Source: Arcticibacter sp041902385 (GTDB lineage Bacteria; Bacteroidota; Bacteroidia; Sphingobacteriales; Sphingobacteriaceae). Taken from it: DNA of 64,000 bases. The stretch spans positions 4,712,001-4,776,000 of the forward strand of contig NZ_CP169244.1 in the NCBI RefSeq assembly GCF_041902385.1, given 5' to 3'. A program made the position numbers and the translations under genes. The notes under the pieces were generated by a model, which ran no database searches, had not been told where the DNA came from, and worked only from the letters and a program-made list of their open reading frames with translations. Shown here piece by piece: positions 28,838-37,460 of the stretch (the stretch's first letter is position 1; every line of letters begins with the position of its first letter).

Positions 28838-28900
28838 ACAGGCGTGCAGGCAGTTTTTCAGTAGGGTGAGTTCTGCCACGCAGCCTGTTCTTTTTTTTAT
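28838..28900 (+). terminator. Imperfect hairpin with T-run
   Basis: Two short stems (CAGGC/GCCTG outside and GGCAG/CTGCC inside) separated by an internal mismatch loop, followed by TTCTTTTTTTT. Probably terminates the plus-strand Tyr-rich gene. Confidence 0.5.
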
Positions 28901-28906
28901 CCCTTC

Positions 28907-30226
28907 CTACGAAATCATCTCAACAGGGAACATAAGAACAAACTTTGTTCCTGACTCGACTGAAGACTCAACCCGTATTTCAATTCCATGATAGTCTGCA
29001 ATGCTCTTCACTATCGCCAGCCCCAGTCCATATCCACCGTTTTCATTCCTGCCTACCTTTTTGAAGCGGTTAAATATAAATGGGATCTCCTCCTGCGGAA
29101 TGCCTATGCCGGTATCCTGAATATAAAGGCAGCGCGATGAATTGCTCCAGCCGTCGGCCACGAGGATCTGGCCTTTATGCTTGTTATACCGAATTGCATT
29201 GTTCAAAAGATTATAGATACACTGAAAAAGCAGGTCGCGGTTGCAGTTGTTAAGCCGCAGGTGCTCGTCGATGTTGACGGTCAAAGAGATTTCGTTCTCT
29301 TCAAGCCGGTGTTCGATCTCTTCCTTTACTTCTCCCACCAGATCTTTAAGACGGACGCTGGCCTCCTTCACAAATTGCTCGTTGTCGATCCTTGAGATCA
29401 ACAGCAGGGAATGCACTATTTTGCTTAACCGGTTGATGGTCTTCATCATTTCGGTGAGCCGCTTTTGCAATTCTACTGATGTTGCTTCGTCGAGCATGAT
29501 GTTTTCGACCTTACTCTTTAAGATACTAATGGGTGTCATGAGCTCATGAGATGCGTTAGCGGTAAACTCCCGTTCTTTCTCAAAGGCTTCGTTCACCTGC
29601 TCCATGAGCGATATGAGAGCATCATCAAGCGACTTAAAATCTGCTGTTGAGGTCTTCACGTGCTCGATGCGCCTGGAGAATGGGAACTTCTGCGATATCA
29701 GCTTAGTATCTATGATCTGCCGGAGGGGCTTGAGCAAAAGGCCGGTAAACAGCAGGTCCATCATAACAGTTAGCAAGATGAGGCCGACAAGCACGTACAA
29801 AGCGATGCGCTGGAGCGGCTTGTTGTACTGACTGATCGTAGTTGTTTTCTTTCCAACCTCAAGCAGGTAGCTTTCTCCCCCTGCTTTAAATGTATAACTC
29901 AACACGCGATAAGTAAGGGTGTCATTTTCAACGAGCCGCTGCGCCGTCTCTATCGTGTCGAGCTTTTGGTCAAAGTATGGCTCCAGGGAAATGTACTCCT
30001 CCTTGAGCATGGTATAGCTACCGTAACTTCGCTCGCCCTGCAAATAAAAATTGATACCATTCCTGGTAACGGCTTGAAGTACCTTGTTCTTTTGTTGCCG
30101 CAGGTAGGAGTTGGTGTATTCTGATGCAATCCTCTCCACCAGAGACGGCAGTATAAGAACGAACAACACAACAATGATCAGCTTCGAGAGCGAAATAAAT
30201 AAGGTTAGTTTGCTTAGTAACTTCAC
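28907..30226 (-). CDS. Sensor histidine kinase
   Basis: Inner-membrane kinase of 439 residues. An N-terminal helix (~10-30), a periplasmic loop of about 110 residues and a second helix (~140-165) precede the cytoplasmic part: a HAMP-like linker, HisKA with the phospho-accepting His227 in ASHELMTPISIL, and HATPase with the N-box, DTGIGIP and GYGLGLA G-boxes. The start overlaps the response-regulator stop by 4 bp, so both are coupled. The periplasmic loop has no known sensing domain. Confidence 0.9.
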   Translation of the reverse strand: MKLLSKLTLFISLSKLIIVVLFVLILPSLVERIASEYTNSYLRQQKNKVLQAVTRNGINFYLQGERSYGSYTMLKEEYISLEPYFDQKLDTIETAQRLVENDTLTYRVLSYTFKAGGESYLLEVGKKTTTISQYNKPLQRIALYVLVGLILLTVMMDLLFTGLLLKPLRQIIDTKLISQKFPFSRRIEHVKTSTADFKSLDDALISLMEQVNEAFEKEREFTANASHELMTPISILKSKVENIMLDEATSVELQKRLTEMMKTINRLSKIVHSLLLISRIDNEQFVKEASVRLKDLVGEVKEEIEHRLEENEISLTVNIDEHLRLNNCNRDLLFQCIYNLLNNAIRYNKHKGQILVADGWSNSSRCLYIQDTGIGIPQEEIPFIFNRFKKVGRNENGGYGLGLAIVKSIADYHGIEIRVESSVESGTKFVLMFPVEMIS

Positions 30227-30903
30227 TGCTGCTTCCTGATTCTGTAACCAACACCTCTTACTGTTTCAAGCCATTCTGTGGATGCATAAGCTCCAAGCTT
30301 TTTTCGTATGTTCTTAATATGCGCATCAATATAATTCGAATCGTTATCGTCTACTACAAAGTTTCCCCATATGTGTTCACTCAGCTGGATGCGGGTAAGT
30401 GGCCTGTTCTTGCTAAGAAGAAGATAGCTGAGCAAGTCAAACTCCTTTTTGGACAGTTCGATCTCTGCTTCATTCAATAAGACAAGCCGCTTCTGAAGAT
30501 CAACAGTAAAAGCTCCTATTGAGATAAGCTGCTGGTTGACGCCGTATTTCCTCCGTGCTATCGCCTGCATACGCGACTGCAATTCGGGAAGAGAAAAAGG
30601 CTTGGGAAGGTAATCGTCAGCTCCGAGATCAAGGCCTCGTATGCGGTCGGCAACATTGCCACGAGCCGTCAGAATAATAACGGCTGCATCGGGGGTAAGT
30701 TTCCTGGCGTTCTGCAGCAGATCGAGCCCGTCCATATCAGGTAAGCCCAGGTCCAGGAGGATAAAATCATACAGTCCTTCCGCTAATTTCTCAAGGCCTG
30801 CCCTGCCCGAATGAGCCAGATCGCAGACATAATATGCTTTCTTCAGAAAGGCTTCCAGCTCGTAAGCCAGCGTCTTCTCATCTTCTATAATCAATACATT
30901 CAA
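30223..30903 (-). CDS. OmpR/PhoB-family response regulator
   Basis: A 226-residue regulator. The receiver domain has EDE near residue 7 and phospho-accepting Asp51 (FILLDLGLPDMDG); the C-terminal winged helix (~130-226) is of the PhoB type. It starts with TTG, since the previous stop lies 2 bp upstream and no in-frame ATG is available. It sits between a secreted Lys-rich protein gene and its kinase, in one operon. Confidence 0.9.
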   Translation of the reverse strand: MNVLIIEDEKTLAYELEAFLKKAYYVCDLAHSGRAGLEKLAEGLYDFILLDLGLPDMDGLDLLQNARKLTPDAAVIILTARGNVADRIRGLDLGADDYLPKPFSLPELQSRMQAIARRKYGVNQQLISIGAFTVDLQKRLVLLNEAEIELSKKEFDLLSYLLLSKNRPLTRIQLSEHIWGNFVVDDNDSNYIDAHIKNIRKKLGAYASTEWLETVRGVGYRIRKQQ

Positions 30904-30905
30904 CG

Positions 30906-31214
30906 CTATTTCTTTTGATGACCTTTATCCTTCTTAACAGTTGATGGCCGCTCCTGCCGTCTTGATCTGGGCACTTCCTTCACATCCGGACGTTTATGAT
31001 CCTTCGGCTCATTGTGTTCCTGCTGCTTCCTGTCCTTTTCATCTCGCTTCTTATCCTTGCTTTCGCCTTTTTTATCCTGCAGTAAATATCCCTCAGGATA
31101 ACTCGCAGCAGCAGACAGCCCTGCTGCCTTAAACTCAGAGCTAAAAGCCTCAGCCGAGAATGAAGAAGTCAAGACGAGAATGCAGCTAAACCTGACGAGA
31201 AACCGAAAATTCAT
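30906..31214 (-). CDS. Secreted Lys/Asp-rich low-complexity protein
   Basis: A 102-residue protein. The N-terminus is a signal-peptide-like stretch ending around SAEAF or SSEF; the rest is highly charged (KKGESKDKKRDEKDRKQQEH), predicted disordered. It is separated by only 2 bp from the response-regulator gene, making it the first gene of the operon with the kinase last. By position it could be a stress-related or metal-binding accessory to the sensor, but this is inference. No homology recognised. Confidence 0.65.
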   Translation of the reverse strand: MNFRFLVRFSCILVLTSSFSAEAFSSEFKAAGLSAAASYPEGYLLQDKKGESKDKKRDEKDRKQQEHNEPKDHKRPDVKEVPRSRRQERPSTVKKDKGHQKK

Positions 31215-31315
31215 TTTCTGATAACGTGATAAGCAAAAGTAGTATATATCTGCTTTCGAGCTATCAAATATTCTAATTGTTTACCTCAAAAGCCAAAGAC
31301 GGGGGCTGGGGTATC

Positions 31316-31466
31316 AGAAAAACACTCATGAGCTGTGCTCGAAAATGGAAGATGAAAGCTGGCTGAGTGTTCTTTGTGGGCATTAAAACTTAGTGAAGCG
31401 ATCTGATTGAGGCATTCAAAAAGCATTGAATCATCCCAATACAACGATTAGACTCTTAAGAAAAAG
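31316..31466. repeat. Dispersed intergenic repeat, copy C
   Basis: Core AACACTCA (31321-31328) with TGAGTGTT (31364-31371), then a block matching copy A (GTGAAGCGATCT; later GATTAGACTCTTAAGAAAAA). The unit is about 150 bp and runs into the sRNA copy 2 terminator. Confidence 0.65.
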
Positions 31467-31528
31467 TAAGGGCCGGATAAAAACCCGACCCTACATCTAC
31501 CTATGAAAAACATACCCTTTGGGAGGGT
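31461..31528 (-). ncRNA. Candidate small RNA, copy 2
   Basis: Minus-strand counterpart of copy 1 (20676-20740). The 5' hairpin ACCCTCCCAAAGGGT spans 31528-31514, the 21-nt linker is identical to copy 1 and the terminator stem (31484-31491 with 31470-31476) has a U-G pair and a T-tail. The terminator loop and stem differ from copy 1 while the fold is kept. Its promoter box is weaker (AAATATTG) than that of copy 1. Confidence 0.65.
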
Positions 31529-31705
31529 ATATCAATATTTACAAAAGACAGGCCACACCAAGCAAACCTACAATCAATTGATCAACAAATACTTACACAA
31601 AGACACAAAAGAAAACAAAAAACAAGGCGAGTAAAAAGATGCACAAGTCCGGGAAAATAATCCCACCACAGCCACTACTGCAAAATTCTAAAGGCAGTCA
31701 CCGCT

Positions 31706-32146
31706 CTAACCCTCGCCCTCGCTCCCGAAAGCAATAAACAGAGCCCCTCCTACCATGAGTACCATACCGGTAACCAATTGCCAGGTGATCTTTTCCTTAA
31801 GAAACAAAACGGACAAAATAACGGCAAAAACAAGAGACATCCTTTCGAGGGAATTCACATAAGATGCTTTCCCCAACTTAAGGGCGCGATAGGAGAATAA
31901 AGTCGACAAAGTTGTTGCTATCCCTGCCAGGATCATAAACACCCAAACTTGCCTATTCAAAGAGGTGATGTCTTTTGCATTTCCCTGAATAACCACTACC
32001 GTCCAGGAGATTGCCAGGATAAGGACGGATTGGATAGCAAATGCCAGACTCGAATCGAGATTTTTCAGCCCTGCCTTTGTCAGCACAACCACGGCTGCTG
32101 CCGAGACAGCAGCAAGCAAAGCAAAAACAATCCACATATACTTCAT
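31706..32146 (-). CDS. EamA-family (drug/metabolite) half-size transporter
   Basis: Four to five predicted membrane helices in 146 residues, equal to one EamA repeat, so the protein probably dimerises. The first helix carries MKYMWIVFALLAAVSAAAV, the last KLGKASYVNSLERMSLVFAVIL and a glycine-rich end. Half-size EamA proteins are usually annotated as small-metabolite exporters. Substrate unknown. It is monocistronic. Confidence 0.75.
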   Translation of the reverse strand: MKYMWIVFALLAAVSAAAVVVLTKAGLKNLDSSLAFAIQSVLILAISWTVVVIQGNAKDITSLNRQVWVFMILAGIATTLSTLFSYRALKLGKASYVNSLERMSLVFAVILSVLFLKEKITWQLVTGMVLMVGGALFIAFGSEGEG

Positions 32147-32233
32147 CTAGTCTGAGAGAAAAAAGAACAACGCTGACGTTATTTTGTTCCCGGGCAAAGA
32201 ACCTTTCAGACCCGGGCGTCAGACAGCACTATT

Positions 32234-32494
32234 TTATCGTTTTACACCTGCCGAATCAGGGGCAGCTTTTATTCTTGTCCCTCTCTGGTCGTTGTTCTCA
32301 TCTAAATGACTCGGATCCTGCGTGGTGTCAGTGGCTCCGGTACTGTCAGGCTGAAGACTCCGTATAGATCCGGAAGTATCAGTCTTCCCCTTTTCGTCCT
32401 CTCCATATCCATTGGGATTGCGGTCGGCCGAGGTGCATGAAAACGCTGCTATACCGACAAAAAGCAAAACGTATAGAAAATTGGTGTTTTTCAT
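32234..32494 (-). CDS. Small Asp/Ser/Thr-rich lipoprotein
   Basis: An 86-residue protein. The signal peptide ends at FSC (Cys ~20), followed by a disordered tail with DTS, DST and TDT repeats (TDTSGSIRSLQPDSTGATDT). The ATG at 32494 (MKNTNF) is chosen because the longer frame adds a 17-residue basic stretch before the signal. It resembles the lipoprotein at 62228. Function unknown. Confidence 0.65.
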   Translation of the reverse strand: MKNTNFLYVLLFVGIAAFSCTSADRNPNGYGEDEKGKTDTSGSIRSLQPDSTGATDTTQDPSHLDENNDQRGTRIKAAPDSAGVKR

Positions 32495-32628
32495 ATCGGG
32501 TATCTTTCGAGTAGATTTATCAGTAGCACTCTTCAAGCATCTCAAAAAGGATCTCCTTTCGGCTGCTCCGCCACAATTGCTACTATAACACCCAGTATGC
32601 GTAACGGTTTGCCAGAACAGGAGAAAGC

Positions 32629-34499
32629 CTATTGCCTCCAGACATTGTCGCCAGAAGATGCGTCGACAAATACTCCTGTATTAATTGCCACTGCCGTGAT
32701 TTTCTCGCTGCCACTTACCGGAATGGTAACTGCTGCCGGGTTCTTAGCCCATTCCCCGGGCGAAACATGGATGGTCTTTGTTCTTCCGCTTGCATAGTTC
32801 ACCTTTAAATCAAATGGAATAGCAAAACCTCCCTTATTGTTAATAGCGACGCTATACCCCTTCGAAGATCGTATCACAGATTTAATTCCGACATCAATGT
32901 AATTATTCGAGAAGAACCAGTTGTTCCAAAACCAATTTAAATTCTTACCCGACACGTCGTTGAATGTGAAGAAGAAATCCCATGGCAGAGGGTGCTTACC
33001 GTTCCACCTGTTCATGTATTCGTGCAAGCATTTACCAAAGTCGTGATCGCCGAGCATGTCCTTCAAGGCGAGATAGGCCAGAGATGGCTTTCCGTAAGCA
33101 TTCGTTCTGTAAGCCTCGTGCAACTCATATGATGGGGTGATGATGGGCAGGTCAGCAGTAGCGGCGGGATTATTGACCCAACGGCTTATTCTCCCACGGC
33201 TGTACGTTTCTTCCGCTTTCTTCTGATCCATGTACGAAGGGGCGATCAGAAGTTCGAGAGTGGTTGCCCAGGCTTCATCCATAAAAGCATAGCGGGTCTC
33301 ATTGATACCCATGTAAAATGGAAACCAGGTGTGGGCTATTTCATGATTGGCTACCCGTCGTCCTTCCAGCCCCGGAATTGATGAGTCGTTTATAATCATC
33401 GGATACTCCATATCGGCGTAACCCTGAAAGGCGGTCATCTTGGAATACGGATACGGAACACCGGGCCAGTTGTGAGAATACCAGTTCAAGGCGTGAGCGC
33501 CGTCTTTAGCCATCTCTTTGAAAGAGGTGGTTGAATCGGCATAAAGTGCCTGCATACTGGCTCGCCTGCCAGTCTTATTGTCAACAATTGCACTTGTGGC
33601 GTCCCATACATAATGATTACTAATTGCGAGTGCTATATCGGTAATATTTGAAGCGCTGAACCTCCAGCTGATGATCCGGCCTTTCCTCGTCACCTTACCT
33701 GCCGCGTAGTCCTGAGCTGAGGCGATCCGGATCACTTCGTCCGTTTTCATTGATCTTTCAAGCTGTAGGGCCACCTCTGGCTGTAACACCTCCGCTGGAT
33801 TTAGGAGATCTCCTGTTGCCCAAACACCATATCCTGACGGAACCTTCACCGTAAGGTTGTAGTTATTAAAGTCATTATAAAACTCCTGCCCGCCATTGTG
33901 CTCTATTCTATCCCATCCATTGTAGTCGTCGTACACAGCGACCCTGGGATAAAAGTAGGCAAGAAAAAAGTTGTGGAGTCGATCATCCCCTCTCGTCCGC
34001 TTTGTCTGGACAAGGGATAATGCCAGGCCACAAAGATCTTCGCCGAACTGCGGGGCAGAAGCGGAGCATCCAAAGGGATCTCCTGCACGGTGCCGGTTCC
34101 CATATCACTGTTCCAATATCCATCTTTCCCGTTTATACGAAGCGAGTCAATGCTAATTCCCACAGTGAGATAATCAGGGCCTGTTGTCCCATACCTGGTA
34201 GCCTCTGGTCGGTGATGGTTCATAATCAGCTTCATGACGATTGAGTGAAGCGTGTCGGGACTATTATTGACGTACTCTATTGTCTCAACCCCTTTAACGT
34301 TACGATCAGGCGGCGCAATAAGCAGATCTATGTTGTAATTGGCGCGATTCTGCCAGTAACGCTTTCCAGGTCTCCCATCAAAGGATCTTGTTTGCTTCTG
34401 GTATGCCTCCTTAACATCGCGGGGCTGGTATAATTGCTGCCCATTAGTATAGCAAAAATTAAAGACCAATAACCAGGTAAAAACAAAAAAAGACTTCAT
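32629..34499 (-). CDS. M1-family metallopeptidase (frameshifted)
   Basis: Exported aminopeptidase-like enzyme. A signal peptide begins at MKSFFVFTW (34499). The N-terminal domain reads to STTFFL, where the frame breaks, and the catalytic part continues in another frame with AVYDDYNGW, a DMEYP motif in place of GxMEN, and the zinc site HEIAH with Glu 19 residues after the second His (HExxHx18E). The break is a T-run of 6 (plus-strand A6 at 33964-33969), where 7 restores the frame. Both pieces are conserved, which favours base-calling error. Confidence 0.85.
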
Positions 34500-34715
34500 A
34501 ATTTCAGTAAAAATGCAAAGTTGAGGCGAAAATACCAGATAAAACAATAAAAGACGACGCATCAGCAGCAAATTCTCTTAAAAAAGACAAAGAAACAACA
34601 CCAAAAACCAATAAACATCAACTGTTCCCAAAACCTGCACCGGACCACAAAAATCATCAGCAGGGATTTGCTTTTGTAAAAACGTTGTATACATTTACAA
34701 AGTTTTAAGGGAGGA

Positions 34716-35300
34716 ATGGAGTTCCGCTACCAAAACGGCTTAATGGAGGCATGTCAATGGCTAAGCCTCGCCAGTCACGTTCTGTTCGAAATGAGCGTAG
34801 AGATCGCTTTGTGTGACGATAAGAAGGAAAATAATACACCACCTCTTAGCCTTTCAGATTTAAAGATGCTCGACGGGCTCGGCATGAAACAGAATCCGTA
34901 CGTCACCGAGTTAAATCAACTCGCAGAGAAACTGAGAGACAAGCTGGAACTACTGATCGAAATTAACAATCTTGACACTTTTGAAATTGAATCTTGGCAT
35001 CTTTTGCCGATATTCGACGATGATGCTCCCGAAAAAAAGCTAAAGCTTTCGTATCACAAGCTTGTTCTTTTTGCTTACCGGCAGATCGCTTTTTTCCCTG
35101 CGAAGGTAATGTCTATTGTGCTCCCGGGGGTGCAAATGCTGCTTACTCATACGATGGACACAACGCCATACAGCAAGGACGAGAGGCTTTACGAAAGGAG
35201 CTTTAGATTGTTAATAGATGCGGCAGACGACTTTGACACCGCTAGTCAGGGATTTATTATTGCGCGATATCTGGCAAAGATCGAAGGGCGTATCGTATAA
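34716..35300 (+). CDS. Hypothetical protein, 194 residues
   Basis: I do not recognise the family. It is predominantly helical and charged, with no signal peptide or membrane helix. The ATG has a good Shine-Dalgarno (GGGAGGA). It is convergent with the DUF92 gene (12-bp gap). Confidence 0.6.
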   Translation: MEFRYQNGLMEACQWLSLASHVLFEMSVEIALCDDKKENNTPPLSLSDLKMLDGLGMKQNPYVTELNQLAEKLRDKLELLIEINNLDTFEIESWHLLPIFDDDAPEKKLKLSYHKLVLFAYRQIAFFPAKVMSIVLPGVQMLLTHTMDTTPYSKDERLYERSFRLLIDAADDFDTASQGFIIARYLAKIEGRIV

Positions 35301-35312
35301 TGTTTGCCAAAC

Positions 35313-36026
35313 TCAGAGTATCCAGGCAACCAATAGAAAAGCAAAAAATGCAGCCGATAGCGTATTCAAAAAGTTAACCATATCGTTTCCTATTCTACGT
35401 CTTCTTTCCAGACTGGCGCCAAGGATGGAATCACATAAATTACCAGCGATCCCGGCCACGGTGACAACTACAAAATCGCCAAATGCACCTGAACCGCAGA
35501 ATTGAATGAAGGCGATGAGCATAGCTCCCAGGGCCCCTATTGCAGTACCTTCCAAACTAACTACTCCATCCTCCCCTTTCGAATCGGGCCTTAACGACAA
35601 AATATTAAAAAAACGTCGGCCGTATACCATCCCCAACTCAGAAGACAGCGTATCGCTCGTTGCGGAAGAAAAACCAGCAGCAAGCATTAATATGAAAAGA
35701 GGCCGATGCTCAGGATCCAGAATAGCGAAAAGTGCACATAAGGCGGGGACAGTGGCATTAGCAAGCACCTGACCAACATTCCTGCCCTCTTTGCTTTCTC
35801 CGTTCCTGTCTCCATTCTGCTTCAACTCCCGCTTCCATGCCGTTGCAGCGGTTCCAACAGCAAAGAAAACAGCCATCATAGTAAAGCCGCTAAATGAAGT
35901 TCCCGCAAAAATAACAAGAGCGAGAGCGGCTCCAACCAAAGCAGCTGAAAGAGTTAGTTTCTTTGTCGTCACGCTGAGAAACGCACCGATAACAATCACG
36001 GCCAGTGGCAGAATATATATATCCAT
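35313..36026 (-). CDS. DUF92 integral membrane protein
   Basis: A 237-residue protein with about six membrane helices. The conserved loop GFSSATSDTLSSELG and GGxxG-type glycine stretches (GVVSLEGTAIGALGA) match the DUF92 group, related to plant VTE6 phytyl-phosphate kinase and bacterial proteins. An enzymatic role as a prenyl-phosphate kinase is only an analogy. It is monocistronic. Confidence 0.85.
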   Translation of the reverse strand: MDIYILPLAVIVIGAFLSVTTKKLTLSAALVGAALALVIFAGTSFSGFTMMAVFFAVGTAATAWKRELKQNGDRNGESKEGRNVGQVLANATVPALCALFAILDPEHRPLFILMLAAGFSSATSDTLSSELGMVYGRRFFNILSLRPDSKGEDGVVSLEGTAIGALGAMLIAFIQFCGSGAFGDFVVVTVAGIAGNLCDSILGASLERRRRIGNDMVNFLNTLSAAFFAFLLVAWIL

Positions 36027-36237
36027 TTACTTGCCGCTAAGCTAGTGAAAACGAAAAAGATTCATAAACTGAAGGCAAAAACAACGCGAAAGCGAAGCGT
36101 ATTCTTCCTCTGGTGAAACTTATCGTCGCAATGTGAGAACGTTGTCATACAACTATTGGTCTGAATGGAGCAGAGGGCCGACGTCAAATGCGCCCCCGAG
36201 AAAAGAATGGCCGTGTGTCTATAAAACAAATAGCCAC
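36027..36237. other. Intergenic stretch after the DUF92 start
   Basis: No gene recognised. It leads into repeat copies D and E. Confidence 0.4.
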
Positions 36238-36310
36238 AAAGAAAAACATTCGTCAGCTGCGCCCTTAAACGGGGTGTAAAGTTACTTGAATGTCTTTTGT
36301 TGTCGCTTAA
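36238..36310. repeat. Dispersed intergenic repeat, copy D
   Basis: Arms ACATTC (36246-36251) and GAATGT (36288-36293). Relative to copies A and C both arms changed together, keeping the pairing. Flanks AGCTG, GCGCCC and TCTTTTG match the copy A/C layout. Confidence 0.55.
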
Positions 36311-36327
36311 AAGCAAACAGAACTTCG

Positions 36328-36390
36328 CAAAAAGCGCTTATGAGCAGTGCTCTAAACAGGGCCAGAAATTGGCTTTAAGGTTCTTTTCTA
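36328..36390. repeat. Dispersed intergenic repeat, copy E (degenerate)
   Basis: Resembles the left half of copies A-C (AAAAAGCGCTTATGAGCAGTGCTC, shown here only in part as TATGAGC then GTGCTC) but the right arm is eroded. Confidence 0.4.
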
Positions 36391-36455
36391 CAGAAATCAT
36401 AGAAACTGCTGCCGGCATTAGCCACATGAGTAAAGCAAGCCCTGTGTCCTTTTCG
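36391..36455. other. Leader of a free-standing hairpin
   Basis: No gene recognised between the repeat copies and the terminator at 36456. Confidence 0.35.
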
Positions 36456-36485
36456 GCTCAGTGAGCGATTTCACTGAGCTCTTTT
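36456..36485 (+). terminator. Free-standing intrinsic terminator
   Basis: 9-bp stem GCTCAGTGA (36456-36464) with TCACTGAGC (36471-36479) and T-tail TCTTTT. No plus-strand gene ends just upstream, so it may terminate an unannotated RNA. Confidence 0.55.
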
Positions 36486-36857
36486 AAAGAAATTTAATGG
36501 CCTTAATAGAGAATTCGACGTCAAAAAACAACAACTCTTTAAGCAACGAGCCCCTACAATCAACCGGCGTACGCGAAGCCGTTTCAAAAAGAGCATTTTC
36601 CGCCAACAAGAACAGCTCTAATTTGTATTAATAATAAAGGAATCTGCCCTGAGAGGATTAACCAACTGAACCATTCTCTGTCAAGACAGATTTAGGATGA
36701 TCGATATAGTTGCTGTCTAGAAACTCAAACTTCCTGAAAAAAGAAAGGCTTTTGATGGAAAAACATTGAAAAGCTGAGTGTATAAATTAGAATCAACGGT
36801 GATTAAATATTCGTGGTGACCTTAAAGACGATCGGGGCTATACAAAAAAGATGCAAG
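36486..36857. other. Intergenic stretch after the free-standing terminator
   Basis: No gene recognised. AT-rich runs and a GTG at 36813 could extend the next frame, but the ATG at 36858 is preferred. Confidence 0.4.
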
Positions 36858-37328
36858 ATGGAGACGGGAAGGTTAATTATTAAAGTACACGGACTACTAT
36901 TACATTCGGTCAATGAAACTGAGTTTTATGACCGTGCGACCGATTTGGTTCTGGCACCTGAGCTAAAATCGGCTTTTGCCAAATATATGTGGCTGCGAGG
37001 CGAACACATCGTCGGAATCAAGACATTCCTGCGGGCAAGTACTGACAGACAAAGGATACCGGAGTATACAGGTGACCGCAGTGAACGCCTTTGGCGGATC
37101 TTTGATGAATGCCTATCAAAAAAAGACAACCCAACGATCTGGAAAACGGGACTTCGCTATGTCCGATTTACGCTTTATAAGTATACCGACACCATTCGCA
37201 GTCCCGAGAGCGATAGCCGCTTGCGAAATATGCTGCATAATCATCTTTTTGAGATCGAAGCCTTTTTTAAAGAATTTTCAGCACTCAGACTTGGGAACAG
37301 GCAGTTATACCCGTATCCCCGGGTTTAG
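36858..37328 (+). CDS. Hypothetical protein, ferritin-like/DUF2383-like
   Basis: A 156-residue helical protein. The repeated helix pairs (LLHSVNETEFYDRATDLVL; HIVGIKTFL) resemble four-helix-bundle proteins of the DUF2383/PA2169 type, but the similarity is weak and no iron-ligand set is clear. ATG 36858 (METGRL) is preferred to GTG 36813. Unknown function. Confidence 0.5.
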   Translation: METGRLIIKVHGLLLHSVNETEFYDRATDLVLAPELKSAFAKYMWLRGEHIVGIKTFLRASTDRQRIPEYTGDRSERLWRIFDECLSKKDNPTIWKTGLRYVRFTLYKYTDTIRSPESDSRLRNMLHNHLFEIEAFFKEFSALRLGNRQLYPYPRV

Positions 37329-37460
37329 TTTGGATATTTCTTAACAGTAAAAAAACATTTTATTTCATTGCCTGTACCTTAATTTTACTTACAGTTACTA
37401 TACTTGCAATATTGCATAACGTACAACAAAACATATATCTAAAATCAACACGTTTATAAC

